Origin: Acanthacorydalis orientalis
Taxonomy: Eukaryota; Arthropoda; Insecta; Megaloptera; Corydalidae
Reading direction: 5' to 3'
DNA length: 64,000 nt
Assembly: GCA_034766995.1 (NCBI GenBank)
Contig: CM068313.1
Coordinates: 24,047,012-24,111,011, forward strand
Shown: positions 25,083-37,074 of the stretch, one piece after another
How the letters are laid out: each line of letters starts with the position of its first letter
Position numbering within the stretch: the first letter of the stretch is position 1
Program-made: the position numbers and the translations under genes
Notes under the pieces: model-generated
Seen by the model: the letters and a program-made list of their open reading frames with translations, nothing else
Databases searched by the model: none
What the model was told of the DNA's origin: nothing

Positions 25083-25862
25083 CATGTGTGTATGTATGTT
25101 TTTATTATATAAGTAAATAAAGAATCGGATGTTACAATAAAATTTTGAAATATAACATTTAAGATAAAATACATATTTATGAAAATGTTTAAGCCTTATT
25201 TTTCCTGACAATGTCACAATTATATATTTTTTCCTTTTAAGAACCTGTAATTCTAACTTGAAGTATTTTTAATTATTGATTCATTCGCATTAATCAAGAA
25301 ATAAATAGAAAAACTTTTGAAAAGCATTGACATGTGTTAATAAGATTTTTTTATATTAATATTTACCTTATGTACACAAATTCTAAAATATATTCTTTTG
25401 ATATAAGACAAGATTACTTTGTATGAAATACTTTTTAATTAATAATATTAGATAATCTCTGCATAGTACACAAGGGATAATGTTATATCTAGAACAATAC
25501 TTTCGCCAGAATACCGACATTTATTACATTAGTTTCGATAAATTATCAACAGTTTCATAGCCGTCAGACATACAAAAAAGACATTTTTGCATGTAGTGCA
25601 ATATCATATAAAAACAACGAAATTCTATTAATTTATATATCTGAAAGTTGATTCAAATGGAACTGATTTTTCGACGTGAAACATGGATGTTTGGTATTTC
25701 TTGGGAAGCTAGTTTCGAACCAATTACCATTAAAATTCGTTTAAATATATCGTCATCATTGTTTTGCGTCGAACAAAAGTCTATACCAAATAATAAATTA
25801 TATGTAAACCTAATTAATTAAATTCAATTAATCTGTTGTTTTCTCATGTTATATATCTGATA

Positions 25863-25937
<75 letters not shown>

Positions 25938-26332
25938 ATAATTTCTGATGCTAACTGTCAATACACTTTTAAAGTTTTGAATATTCCAACACTAGTGGGC
26001 ATTTCGAGTCTACAGTGTGATTTACTCCCCATAATTATTTCAACTGAATCAATAATTAATTATATTTCTTTCTGACTTCATTTATATCAGTCATTTATAT
26101 ATTATTATAAAACAATAACATATCGACACAATTCTATTGTGCTATGGTCATACTTCACACAAGAGTACTCGAATTTTTTTCCTGTTTGTTCTTTATTAAA
26201 CAAATGATTTCAGGAAAATATTTATAAAAATTTTTTCGAAGCCAGCGATAAGTAAAAAGTAAACACATTTTTTATTCGTTGTTTTAAAAAATATCACACA
26301 GTTAGTATTCTTTATTTGTACAATCATATTTA
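24775..26332. other. AT-rich intergenic sequence
   Basis: No gene is supported. A palindromic TACA/TA/TGTA array lies at about 25021-25099, and a long (TA)n array at about 25868-25935. Confidence 0.55.
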
Positions 26333-26335
26333 TCA

Positions 26336-26540
26336 TGAAAAAACTAACACGTAACTTTGTCGGAAAAAGTACTTCTTTGATTGTTTGTTCATCGAATCAT
26401 GCACTGCTTTGTTGACTTTACTATCCGAAATAAAATGTTTTTCTTGCAGAACGTTTTCAAGTAGTCTTAAAGGATAAGGCACACTGAATAAAATTTGAAA
26501 ATAATGAAAATGGAGTATGGGTATCATTTCAAGATTAGTT
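26336..26540 (-). pseudogene. Mariner-like transposase C-terminal remnant
   Basis: On the minus strand a frame reads LLENVLQEKHFISDSKVNKA, then VHDSMNKQSKKYFF. This matches the pattern at the end of mariner transposases (LF.SLxxxLxxKxFxSDxEVxxAVxxWLxxQxKxFF). Just upstream, in the next frame, HTPFSLFSNF corresponds to the decayed HPPYSPDLAP block, so one frameshift separates them. The third catalytic Asp position is not preserved. A dead fragment. The rest of the element was not found. Confidence 0.6.
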
Positions 26541-26677
26541 TGAAATATATATCTTGTAATAGCTTTAAGAAGTATAAAATCAATATGATGATGAGAATTA
26601 TTATGTTTTAAAAATACTTTTAGATGATTTTTTTTTATGTATGGATAAATTTCATATTTCAACGGATTCTTTACCAC

Positions 26678-27740
26678 CCCAATGACAAATCAACTTTGAC
26701 TTCGTATAATTTCCTAAAACTATTATGTTTTATTTATTATGATATCCTTTCTAGTCTTGCTAGTTAACTATTATTTTATAAATGTCAATCAATTTTATTT
26801 CTGAATTAAAAAATCGTATCACATGACGTTTCAGTTGTATTACCATCTTCCATTATAATAAATATTCTACAGAAAACTTCATTTTTGTAAATAATTTTCC
26901 TAACTCCGTAAATTAAAGAATATATACATATATATATATTCAAAATTTTATAATTGATTATTTTCATCATTGCTTGACGCATTTCGATAAAGCAATGTAT
27001 TATTTTCAAAGCACAAAAACACAAAAATGTTATACCTTAGTTCTCAGAATATTCACTCATCTAAATGCATACAAACGACAATTAAAATGATCAATAATAA
27101 AATTAAGGAAATTTTGATCGGAAAAAAATGTGTGGTTTGTGAAGGAGTGGAAAAAGTATTTAGACATAAGTTTGTTTAATTTTTAATAAAGTTAAATGCA
27201 ATCTGAAAACAATGTAAACATATATCCCTGTTGCAATAATATATCTTATTAAACAAATAATTTTATTTCAAACTTTTACTATTTTTATTTAAACCATTAT
27301 CTCAAAAAATGTGTTAAGAAATTCCTATAACTTAAATAATACATATTTTACTAATACACTTAATGTATTTTCGAAAATTGAATTTATAAACAAAATAATG
27401 TATTTCATGTGCAGTAACTTGATGTTATATAGTTAATAAAACATTAGAAATAATTTATTATTCAAATATTAAAAATATGCCAAATGATACAAATTATCTA
27501 TCGCATAATTTTCTTGATTTTTTATGTATTTTTTTTATAAACATTTCTTTTTAGTATCCAATCTACTAACTATTTAATACTGGTATTATAATTTCGAAAT
27601 AATGCTTCATATTTTATTAAAAGAAGGTGCAATCAATTTATTTAATATTTTTAACTGTGCTTCACTGTATATTCGCTTCGTATTTTATTTTAATTAAATA
27701 TTTCATATATTCTTCCATATTTAACTTATATATTCATCAC

Positions 27741-27784
<44 letters not shown>

Positions 27785-27940
27785 CACAAACTTGTAGACA
27801 AAGAAAATAGTATAATTTAATATAATATCACAAAATATAAATGCGCAATAGGGAATTTCTGCTTGTTACCTTACGAATTCATCCATTAGCCTTTGTATAC
27901 ACAAATAGCAATGTGTGGCTATGTGTGTATATATGTATGA

Positions 27941-27974
<34 letters not shown>

Positions 27975-28222
27975 ATATCATTGTGTATTGATAATTGACA
28001 GAATCTTTCACAGGCAAGTATCAAAAAGACTAAAAATAAATTATTCTTGACATATTTTGTTTATAAAAGGTCAGAACTGCAAAATTTCCATTTACTATTT
28101 TATTCTGCAGAGTATATTCACATTAGTATAATCATCTGCAGTAAAGTGTAAATACCCGGTCATTTAACGGAGATGTAAATATAAAAAGTATTTCTTAGTA
28201 TGTAGCAAGCATAATTGTAAAT
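26678..28222. other. AT-rich intergenic sequence
   Basis: No gene is supported. There is a (TA)n array at about 27745-27779 and a short one near 27942-27966. A 69-codon plus frame at 27841-28050 runs through the latter and looks like chance. Confidence 0.55.
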
Positions 28223-28223
28223 A

Positions 28224-28317
28224 AGATAAATGTAATGTAACATGTTTGGGAAAAACTAACCATTATCGTGTATTCCAGACATATATAAAGCGAGTCACGT
28301 TGTTTATACAATTCAGT
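28224..28317 (+). promoter_or_regulatory. Immune-type promoter of the peptide gene
   Basis: In order: a GATA site agataa (28224-28229); a Rel/kB-like site gggaaaaacta (28248-28258), matching 10 of 11 positions of the Dorsal-type consensus GGGWDWWWCCM; a TATA box tataaa within tatataaag (28282-28290); and an initiator ttcagt (28312-28317) whose A (28315) is 31 bases after the TATA start. Closely paired kB and GATA sites just upstream of a TATA/Inr start are typical of inducible insect antimicrobial peptide genes. Assignment to the gene at 30987 rests on strand, distance and the splice sites in between. Confidence 0.55.
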
Positions 28318-28369
28318 ATTTATTATTTTCGTGTTGACTACTATTAAACTAAGTAAAATAATATTTAAA
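28315..28369 (+). other. Noncoding exon 1 of the peptide gene (predicted)
   Basis: A predicted 55-nt leader from the initiator A to a gtaagt donor at 28370-28375. It would splice over 2.6 kb to the acceptor ttatttcag at 30971-30979, seven bases before the start codon. An alternative donor lies at about 28352. Confidence 0.45.
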
Positions 28370-28751
28370 GTAAGTAAAAAGTGAAAAGAGTTTTCTTATA
28401 TATATATATATATACATACATATATATGTATATATATAATACTGTGTGTGTATGTGTATGTTGCTAATTGATCTAATATGATTTTGTTTGTTGATAAAAA
28501 TATAATAACTTAAAACAAAATATAAACCTGAAAGTATGTAAATAAAATATACCTATTCTTCAATGCTAATAATCTAACCACGATAAGGAAAAATTAAATT
28601 ATTTTCTTATTTGCATAATTTATAATATAAGAAAAACAGTTTGTACTAATTTGCTATTAACGGTCCTTGAACTTTTAGATAGGAAACAAAAACAGTAATA
28701 TCTTTATCCGCAATAAAATTAAAAACAATATATAAGTATGCAATAATTGCT

Positions 28752-28805
<54 letters not shown>

Positions 28806-28916
28806 GCATATGTTTAATAAAAAATATATAATTTAAATATTATATTGATGAGATGTAAGAAAAAATTATGCAATTATGATATATATTTTCAATGACAAAA
28901 ATACGATTCAAAATTT

Positions 28917-28948
<32 letters not shown>

Positions 28949-29188
28949 TATATAAATATAAAACTAAAGATTCGCCGATCAAATTACGAAGGTCACATAA
29001 AAAATTCTCTAAAAATTATACTATTCATACAAACTGACATAAAATTCGTTTATTGATATTAAAAAAAACTCGATTAATGTATGTAATACGTTCTTCTTTT
29101 AAGTGGAATCATAAAATTCATATTAATTTATGTTTTTTTTTACAAATATAATCTATGTTAACGATATATTTAAGTGATATTATATAAG

Positions 29189-29256
<68 letters not shown>

Positions 29257-29464
29257 CAACTATGACGGTTCTCAAAGTCGAGTTGTTCTTAAGTACTTTT
29301 TCACAAATAAATCCAATAGCATATATCAAGCGAATTAAAATAAGTACCATTAAACAGTTCTGAATATCAAATAATGACATCATATTATAATATAATGCTA
29401 ATTAAAAACATATTTTTAAATGGAACAATTATTTAATTGAAAGATAAATAACTGAGAAGATACG

Positions 29465-29501
<37 letters not shown>

Positions 29502-30262
29502 TGTGTGTGTGTTTGATGGATTTACATATTTTCCATTGTTTGTTTTATTATAAATATGTTTTTATTATTCATTGAATGAATTAATTATATATTGTAAAAA
29601 GGTTTAAATATATAAGAACTTCTGTATTTTAAAATTAAAAATTTATATATTGCGTTATTTTCGAATGCAATATTATAAAAATAGAATTAATATAAAAAAT
29701 TCCGCTTAAAGTTAGATGGCAAATTTCCGTTCTATACTCTTTATACTTTAAACTATTAACTAATAATAATACACAAATAATTCGTGTCATTATAGATAAA
29801 CTAACACTAATAAACTTTTCATCGTCTCATAAACCTCAAAAATGTTTTAATGATTACAAATAGTCAATAATTAATTATTAATCGTTTTTATTGTTTCTCA
29901 TGAGCATTTTGTTGCTAATTCCATGATATAAAAAATGATACGAAAAATGATAGCAAAATTTAATATTGGTTTAGTTCTGTTATAATAGTCAACCCTATTT
30001 CATGTGATTACTATATTAGGCAAAATATTATGACTCTTATCTGCTTTATGACAGAAACAGTTCTTGCCTTTTAGTATTTTATTAACTTAGTATTTTTTTT
30101 TACTTTATTATTAATATTTTGTGTTATATTATATTGAGTTTATGACGTATTATTTTTTATTGCTTTTTTGAGTCGTTTCCCAAACATATTTCTTTGTTTT
30201 TTGATTTATATATATAACTCCATTTTCTGTACCTTAGCTCTCTTTGCATGGCCAATGTATAT

Positions 30263-30324
<62 letters not shown>

Positions 30325-30979
30325 TATGATATAATCAAGAGGATCAGCATTTTCAATAAGATTTTTTGTGGTTTGTGAAAGAGTAAAAAATTTTAGAAAT
30401 TAACAATATAATGTTATAAAATGAACTCATGAATTAAAATCAAATTAAGAAGTACTTTAAATACGAATGCAAATATATTTGTACGACGAAATATTACATT
30501 AATATTTAAAAAGGAATTATAATATCGAAACCATTTAAATAATCAAAAAAAAATATTATTATAAACAATGGAACAAAATAGAAATATTCTTAGAGTTTAC
30601 ATTAAATATTTTTTTCTTATCATATATTTATTTTCGTTATTACACGCGAATAATCATACGTATATACATTCATGTAACTGTGGAGAGTACACAAAAATAT
30701 GAGATAGATAAATGTTCAAGATTCAACAGAAACTATATGCACTTGAGTATTATTCACTCTTACTACAATTCTAAATATACACGCACAACCTTAGGCTACG
30801 TTCTCTGTCAGTGCTTTATAAAAAAAGTATTACCTCTACCTATTTCTCAGTCATCTCTTTGCTTATTAAAATGTTCTTATGGTTTTTTTTCCTTACAAAC
30901 CGTGTATTATTTTGTGCGAAGCACCTTACAACTTATTCTGGTTTTTTTTTCGTATAACAACATTCTTTTTTTATTTCAG
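28370..30979 (+). other. Predicted first intron of the peptide gene
   Basis: No coding sequence is supported. It is full of TA arrays: about 28397-28438 (mixed), 28757-28803, 28933-28954, 29192-29253, 29466-29497 and 30268-30320. The 3' end has a clear polypyrimidine tract and AG. Confidence 0.45.
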
Positions 30980-30986
30980 ATTAAAT

Positions 30987-31865
30987 ATGAGCGCATATAA
31001 ACTACTAATAGCTTTTACAACTGTACTGTTTTCCTGTTCAGCGTCGAATGAACACGGTGTATTACCTGAAACACATTTCAAGGCAACAGTTCCGGATCAT
31101 TTAGAATTAGAAAAAATAAGTGAGATAAATGAAAAACGAGATGATATAAATGAACATACAAAATATACCATGTACGATGACGAAGAAATGTTAATATCAG
31201 AAACACACAACGGAAACAGAAATAGTCGAAGTGTAAATATTCCACCACCTCATTCAGGGTCCATCGGTCCGTATAATCCAATTCCTCCACGTGATCCAAT
31301 AAGAATCATTCGTGAAGTCGAAACATTTTTAGATGATACTTTTAATGAACAAATACGACAAAAAAGAGAAGCGTTTGTAAACTACCCGACGAGAACATCT
31401 AAACCTAATTATTTTCCAATACCGACAACACCTCCATTCCATCCAAGATTTAGACGAAATGTATATAATGAAGATGTACTTATTCAAAACACAAAATACA
31501 ACAAACCATTAGTTATGGTAGAAACACAGCAAGCTCGAAATAAGCGAGAAGCATACGTTAATTATCCTTCACTGCGAACAAAAAATCATATAAAACTTAA
31601 TATACCTACAACACCTCCTTTCCATCAAAGGTTTAGAAGAGACATTAATAATGGATTAAATCTGAATCAAACTATCGACACAGATTTAAGAAGATGTTAT
31701 TGTGTAAGAGCTCCGTGTAATGTATGTAAAATACCCAAATCACAACATACAAAACGTGAAATTACTCCAGCATTTATGCCATCTAGAAATCAAAATGGTT
31801 ATATAAAACCATATGATTATCGTCGTCGTGGACAACTTAAACTTTCAAGAAGTAAATCAATTTAA
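30987..31865 (+). CDS. Secreted multi-peptide precursor, apidaecin-type (novel)
   Basis: The precursor has 292 residues. The start at 30987 is chosen because a splice acceptor ends at 30979 and a signal peptide follows (residues 1-19, LLIAFTTVLFSCSA, cut after Ala19). An acidic propiece (about 20-77) precedes an RNSR site (78-81). Candidate peptide 1 follows (82-108, eight prolines, ending DPIRII). RQKR (124-127) then a Glu-Ala pair lead to peptide 2 (130-155, ending TTPPFHPRF) and Arg-Arg. RNKR (184-187) then Glu-Ala lead to peptide 3 (190-216, ending TTPPFHQRF) and Arg-Arg. Next is a four-cysteine segment (237-247, C-x-C-x4-C-x2-C) between RR and KR, then a Pro/Tyr/Arg-rich tail (258-292). 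In apidaecin precursors, dibasic sites, Glu-x spacers and a PPHPR-x tail have the same arrangement. The role, secreted antibacterial peptides, is inferred. The N-terminal halves of the peptides do not look like known apidaecins. Confidence 0.8.
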   Translation: MSAYKLLIAFTTVLFSCSASNEHGVLPETHFKATVPDHLELEKISEINEKRDDINEHTKYTMYDDEEMLISETHNGNRNSRSVNIPPPHSGSIGPYNPIPPRDPIRIIREVETFLDDTFNEQIRQKREAFVNYPTRTSKPNYFPIPTTPPFHPRFRRNVYNEDVLIQNTKYNKPLVMVETQQARNKREAYVNYPSLRTKNHIKLNIPTTPPFHQRFRRDINNGLNLNQTIDTDLRRCYCVRAPCNVCKIPKSQHTKREITPAFMPSRNQNGYIKPYDYRRRGQLKLSRSKSI

Positions 31866-32033
31866 TTTTCAAAATACATCACTCAACTTACAAATGAGTA
31901 AAAAATATTAACTTTTTTAAAAAAAAATGATTTATGACTTCTTTCTTCATGATTACTGACTCTAAAGTGAAACAGTTTTATTAATGTTTATATAGTTATT
32001 CAACTACTATTGAATTTTCTCTGCAAATAATGG

Positions 32034-32039
32034 AATAAA
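32034..32039 (+). terminator. Poly(A) signal of the peptide gene
   Basis: An aataaa hexamer about 170 bases after the stop codon is the first good candidate for 3' end formation. Cleavage would fall near 32055. Confidence 0.5.
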
Positions 32040-32443
32040 TGTTCAATAATTAAAAAATATAAAATATGAGAATTATTGTGTTTTCAGACATTTAAGTAAA
32101 TACGAGTACAAATATACTAAAAATATAATAATAAATAATTTGTTTTCAAATAAGTCAATTTGGGACATCAAATTATTTTTTAATATAAATTAATTAACTA
32201 AGAGAAGATATTCCTTTTTAAATTAAACTAATTTACTAGTTATAATAAGTATGTAAATATATTTAAAATGCAATTATTTTTTACTAATATTTATTTATAA
32301 ATGTACAGAAATATTTATTAAAATAAAAACTGAATTAAAAACTTTATTTGTTCTGTTTCCTTGAAACAGCCATATTTATTTTTGTCAAGAAAAAACATTT
32401 AAAGGTAATTTAATTATACATTAACTAGTATTGAAATATTTTT

Positions 32444-32460
32444 ACACACACATACACACG

Positions 32461-32530
<70 letters not shown>
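32444..32530. repeat. (CA)n(TA)n microsatellite
   Basis: A CA run passes directly into a long TA run, in the roughly 1-kb gap between the peptide gene and the nrf-6-like gene. I see no gene in the rest of that gap (32056-32988). Confidence 0.95.
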
Positions 32531-32533
<3 letters not shown>

Positions 32534-32988
32534 ATTAAACCCAAAAAATATAGAGGATATAATATTAAATTCTAAATAATAAAGTTTCATTGCTAAAGTT
32601 TATTTTCAAACATTTTTTTAAAAAAATGATCTTCATAATAAATATAAGTTTTAAGAATATAAAAATGTAACGCTTCATATTATGTAACGATTGAAAGAAA
32701 TATTTAAAAATCAAACTACTGATTCAATGAAACACGTCTATAAACTATCGACCAATAGACTTCAATTGATCATTCAATTGACGTCAATCAACAAAAAAAC
32801 AGTAATCAAATAAAAAAATAACATCATACAATATTGAAAAAAGTAATTCGACAGACATAAGAATTGAATAAAACAGAATGGATATAAACATTAATATATT
32901 AACCCCCTCTTGTAGACTACAGGTTAGTCCCTACCGACAACTCAAGGTAAGGCGATAAACTTTTCAGTCTGTTACAAAAGTTTAAAAC

Positions 32989-32996
32989 TATAAAAG
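32989..32996 (+). promoter_or_regulatory. TATA box of the nrf-6-like gene
   Basis: tataaaag lies 47 bases before the start codon. A transcription start near 33020 would leave a leader of roughly 16 nt. A TCAGTC motif at about 32964-32969 is an alternative initiator if the TATA is not used. Confidence 0.4.
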
Positions 32997-33035
32997 CCAA
33001 GTGGTTAAAGCGGTCGCTGACTATAGTACAATCAC

Positions 33036-34460
33036 ATGGCTTCAGAACCTTTCCTTAAGATTATTAGTGTGCTGCTGCTTACAATAGCAGCGGCACATCG
33101 ATGCGTTTGCCAAGCGCCCAACGCGAGTTCTTTCAACTGGGATGTGGATATTTTTCCGAAATTACCCTTAGGAGCACCACATTCGTCGAACAATGCGTGT
33201 AGTGAGGATAGTATTGCATTTTCGCGTGCACTTCAAAATTTAACGTCATGGGCGTTTCAAAGTAAGTACGCTGTCGCGCATTTTTGATTTCGATTGAATA
33301 ATAAATAAACAAACATGAAGAGTTTGATGTTTAAAACAAAGTTATCGGGATAAAATCAAGTTTTTAAGACTGAAAAAATAACAAAGTGTGAATTTAAAAC
33401 TAAGTTTGGTTTGTTTTTTCTTAATAAAAGAGAAAATCAAAAAAGTGTATAAAACTTATAAAAGTATACATTGACTTTGTTTCAAGTTATCATAAAGTGT
33501 ATTACATGAAAAACTATAGAAAGACTAATTTTTTTCGTTAGAAAAATATTTCAACGGGCAAATATCAGTGTTATAATTAGGAATGTTTCTATTGTAAAGA
33601 TCAGTATCTAAAAATAAATATCAATAATCATCAAGTGTTTTCGTTACATTAAAGTATACGTAATATAAAATTAATTAAAAGATGGAAATAAAGTAAATCA
33701 ATACAAATAAATGTTTTAATGATTTCTTTGCATTAACGTTATGAATACTTCAATAATAATTAAGACATTAATATTGAAATTAAAATTCAATTTAAAAAAT
33801 GTAACTAATTAAAAGTGTATCATGAATTTTCATTATAAGAATGTGTAAAACTATAAAAACATACATAATACAGATTGTAAATCAAACAAAAATAATATGT
33901 AATTAATTAACATAATAATATTGTTCTAATTTATCATACAAAGGTGATTTAAATACTAAAGAAGCATTTAAAATATGTTTTTTTTAAAAAAAAATAATGT
34001 ACATGGAATATGTTTATTAATAAAAAGTTTTAAACTTTTCTAGGAGATTTTCACATTTAGACGAAATATTTCGTGTGATTATTTAAAATAATTAATTTAA
34101 ACATATTGACGAAAATGTGTAAGCTAGTCACGGTTTGAATCAGTTGATCGATTATTACATCAAAAAATAAATTGGCTTTTTTTGTTTCAAAATGATTGTC
34201 AATATAATGAGCTGAATTTATCCATATTCTATTGTTTATTTAAATTAATAACAAACATAATTAACAATTTATTAAAATGAATTCATGTTATTATAAGACT
34301 ATAGCATTACTTCATTAATGAAAAAATCTATAACATTGCCTCACTGGTAAAAAAATATATTTAACGTTCACGGATACTTAATAGTCCTTGAATAAAACTA
34401 TAATCCTTGAATATAATATATTAAACATGTCATTATTTATAGTTTTATAATTTCCGTATA

Positions 34461-34530
<70 letters not shown>

Positions 34531-34611
34531 TTAGGAATCTATAATTCAGAAATAATAGATTTGTCACATATATTTTTTCATAATCTTTTAATATTTAAAT
34601 TATTATCTTGC

Positions 34612-34671
<60 letters not shown>

Positions 34672-34759
34672 TATGATTTAGAAATCTATAATTCAGAAAT
34701 AATAGATTTGTCACATATTTTTTCATAATCATTTAATATTTAAATTATTATCTTGCCAT

Positions 34760-34836
<77 letters not shown>

Positions 34837-34849
34837 TACATATATATAC

Positions 34850-34888
<39 letters not shown>

Positions 34889-37022
34889 AAGAGAACTACC
34901 TTATATTAGGAAATGAAAATTGATATTAAACTAATCAATAATTATTTATTTTTGATATATTTTTGATCGGATTCTTTGGTTTAGGATGAAAAAAATAATT
35001 CATTTTTGAAAGTAAAATTAACCATAATCTCAGAAATGTATTATGAGAAAATTTGTTATCTTTTATTAAGATTATAATTTTTAAAGTATATGAATTGAAT
35101 TAAGGGGACTCAATATCTATTCTACTTTTGTATTTTTCCCTAAAATTTAAATATTTTAGTAAAAATATCATAGGTAAAATAGTTCTAAATTTAAAAATAA
35201 TCCATTACTAAATTTATCTATATATTATATTAATTGTCATTATTTCAAATCAATTTACTTTATTTTCTTTTTTTAATATATATATATATATATATATATT
35301 ACAAATAAATTTAAACAAAGAACGAACTTACAGATAGAAAAATTATAAAAGTTAACCAAAAATAATTTTTGAATTTAATTTATTAAATTATAAAAATGAA
35401 TAAAATACTAAACACTCAGTTACTATCATTCATATTCATATATTTGACAAACATTTAACATTTAGGTCGGGTGAAATTTGATAAAAATTGTTATAATTCT
35501 GATTTTATATTTTTCTATCCTCTTTCTACTTATCTGTATCAAGAAGTAACAATTAAACAGAATTAAATATTCTTAATCTACATAAATATTTATATCCACT
35601 ACATACATAATACTTAATTAAACAATAAAATAAGTATCGGTTATTTGTAGTTTGTGCATTCAATGTTAATTATTAATCAATGTATTTTCTGAATCTAATT
35701 AATGCATAAAAATAATATTTTAAGCTTTCTGGTTCACTATTATACATACAATACACTTTCACTAGGAGTAATAAGTACATAAAATTCATACGAATCATAT
35801 ACAATTTATTAAAGATATGGGACAAAAATATCAACTATAATTATATATATGTATATATATATATATGTGTATATATATGTATGTATATATATGTAATTAG
35901 TATACATAATCAGCGTAATTATTCTTTCTTAAAAAAATATTAAAAATAAATGCAGAATTGCATGTGTTTTATTTGCGTTTTAGTAATATTTTATAAAGTA
36001 TTTGCAGTTAATAACATGAACTTTTGCAATTTAATGGTGTTTTTTTATTGCATTTTTAATCAGTCAACCATTAACTAACATATCAAAACAATAATAAAAA
36101 TCCTCTAAAATTTAAAAATAATATCAAGGAACTTTTTTAAAATGTAAGTGTAAAAACGGTTTGAGTTCATTTCTCATTAAATCCTGTTCTTAATCATGGT
36201 CATAAAATAATAAACTGTTAATATTGATGTCTATAGTTTATTATTTTCAATTCACTTTGTAACTGATAAAATTTATAATAACTAATAGAGTGTAGAATAA
36301 ATAATAGAAATCGCTTGAAGACAGTTACAACAGAATCAATGCAATTTTAAAATAGAAATTTGTATTGTGTTTAAATGCACGTTTATTAGATAAGATCTTT
36401 TTTTAATTACATAAACAAATGCCGTGTTAATAAAAAGTGTATTGTGATTCAGCCAACATAATAATATACATCAAATTACTCGAATATAGAATTTATTCTT
36501 TTTCATCACACAAGTTAATTTGTCAAAAAAAATAACAAAATTTGATGGAATCGCTTAGTGAACCCAAATATTATAATCTAAAGTGTTCATTTCTTAACTA
36601 ATAAAATAAATGGATAGATCATTTATAATATTTAATAAAAGATACTATAAATGTATTAAATGGAAGTGAAGCATCCGAAATAATATGAGAAACTTTATTT
36701 CCTCCCAGTACTTCGTTTAGAAACATACAAATATATTTAATAGTAAAATACTTGTTTGTATAATTCGGGTAGATTATTTTATATTCAATCCAATAAATGT
36801 ACGTTTTGTTAAAAATTTTAATGTTGTTTGTGCATAGACTGAAAATTTTCTTTTTTTATGAACGAAAAAGATATATTAAATCACTTTTAAAAAAAAACAA
36901 ATATCAAAAAATGTTCATTTACAAATTTAATTCATCATCAACATGTAATAAACATATATACTCATTAATCTCACTTAAAAAATGTGTTATTAAAAATTAT
37001 ACATACGTACAAATATATACAT

Positions 37023-37074
<52 letters not shown>

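Noticed and set aside
30879..30986. Upstream 36-residue extension of the peptide precursor
   Set aside because: It reads through the polypyrimidine tract and acceptor at 30961-30979, starts at a less suitable ATG, and would bury the signal peptide.
31078..31299. 73-codon minus-strand frame inside the peptide gene
   Set aside because: It is a shadow of the plus-strand precursor, whose domain layout and splice signals are convincing.
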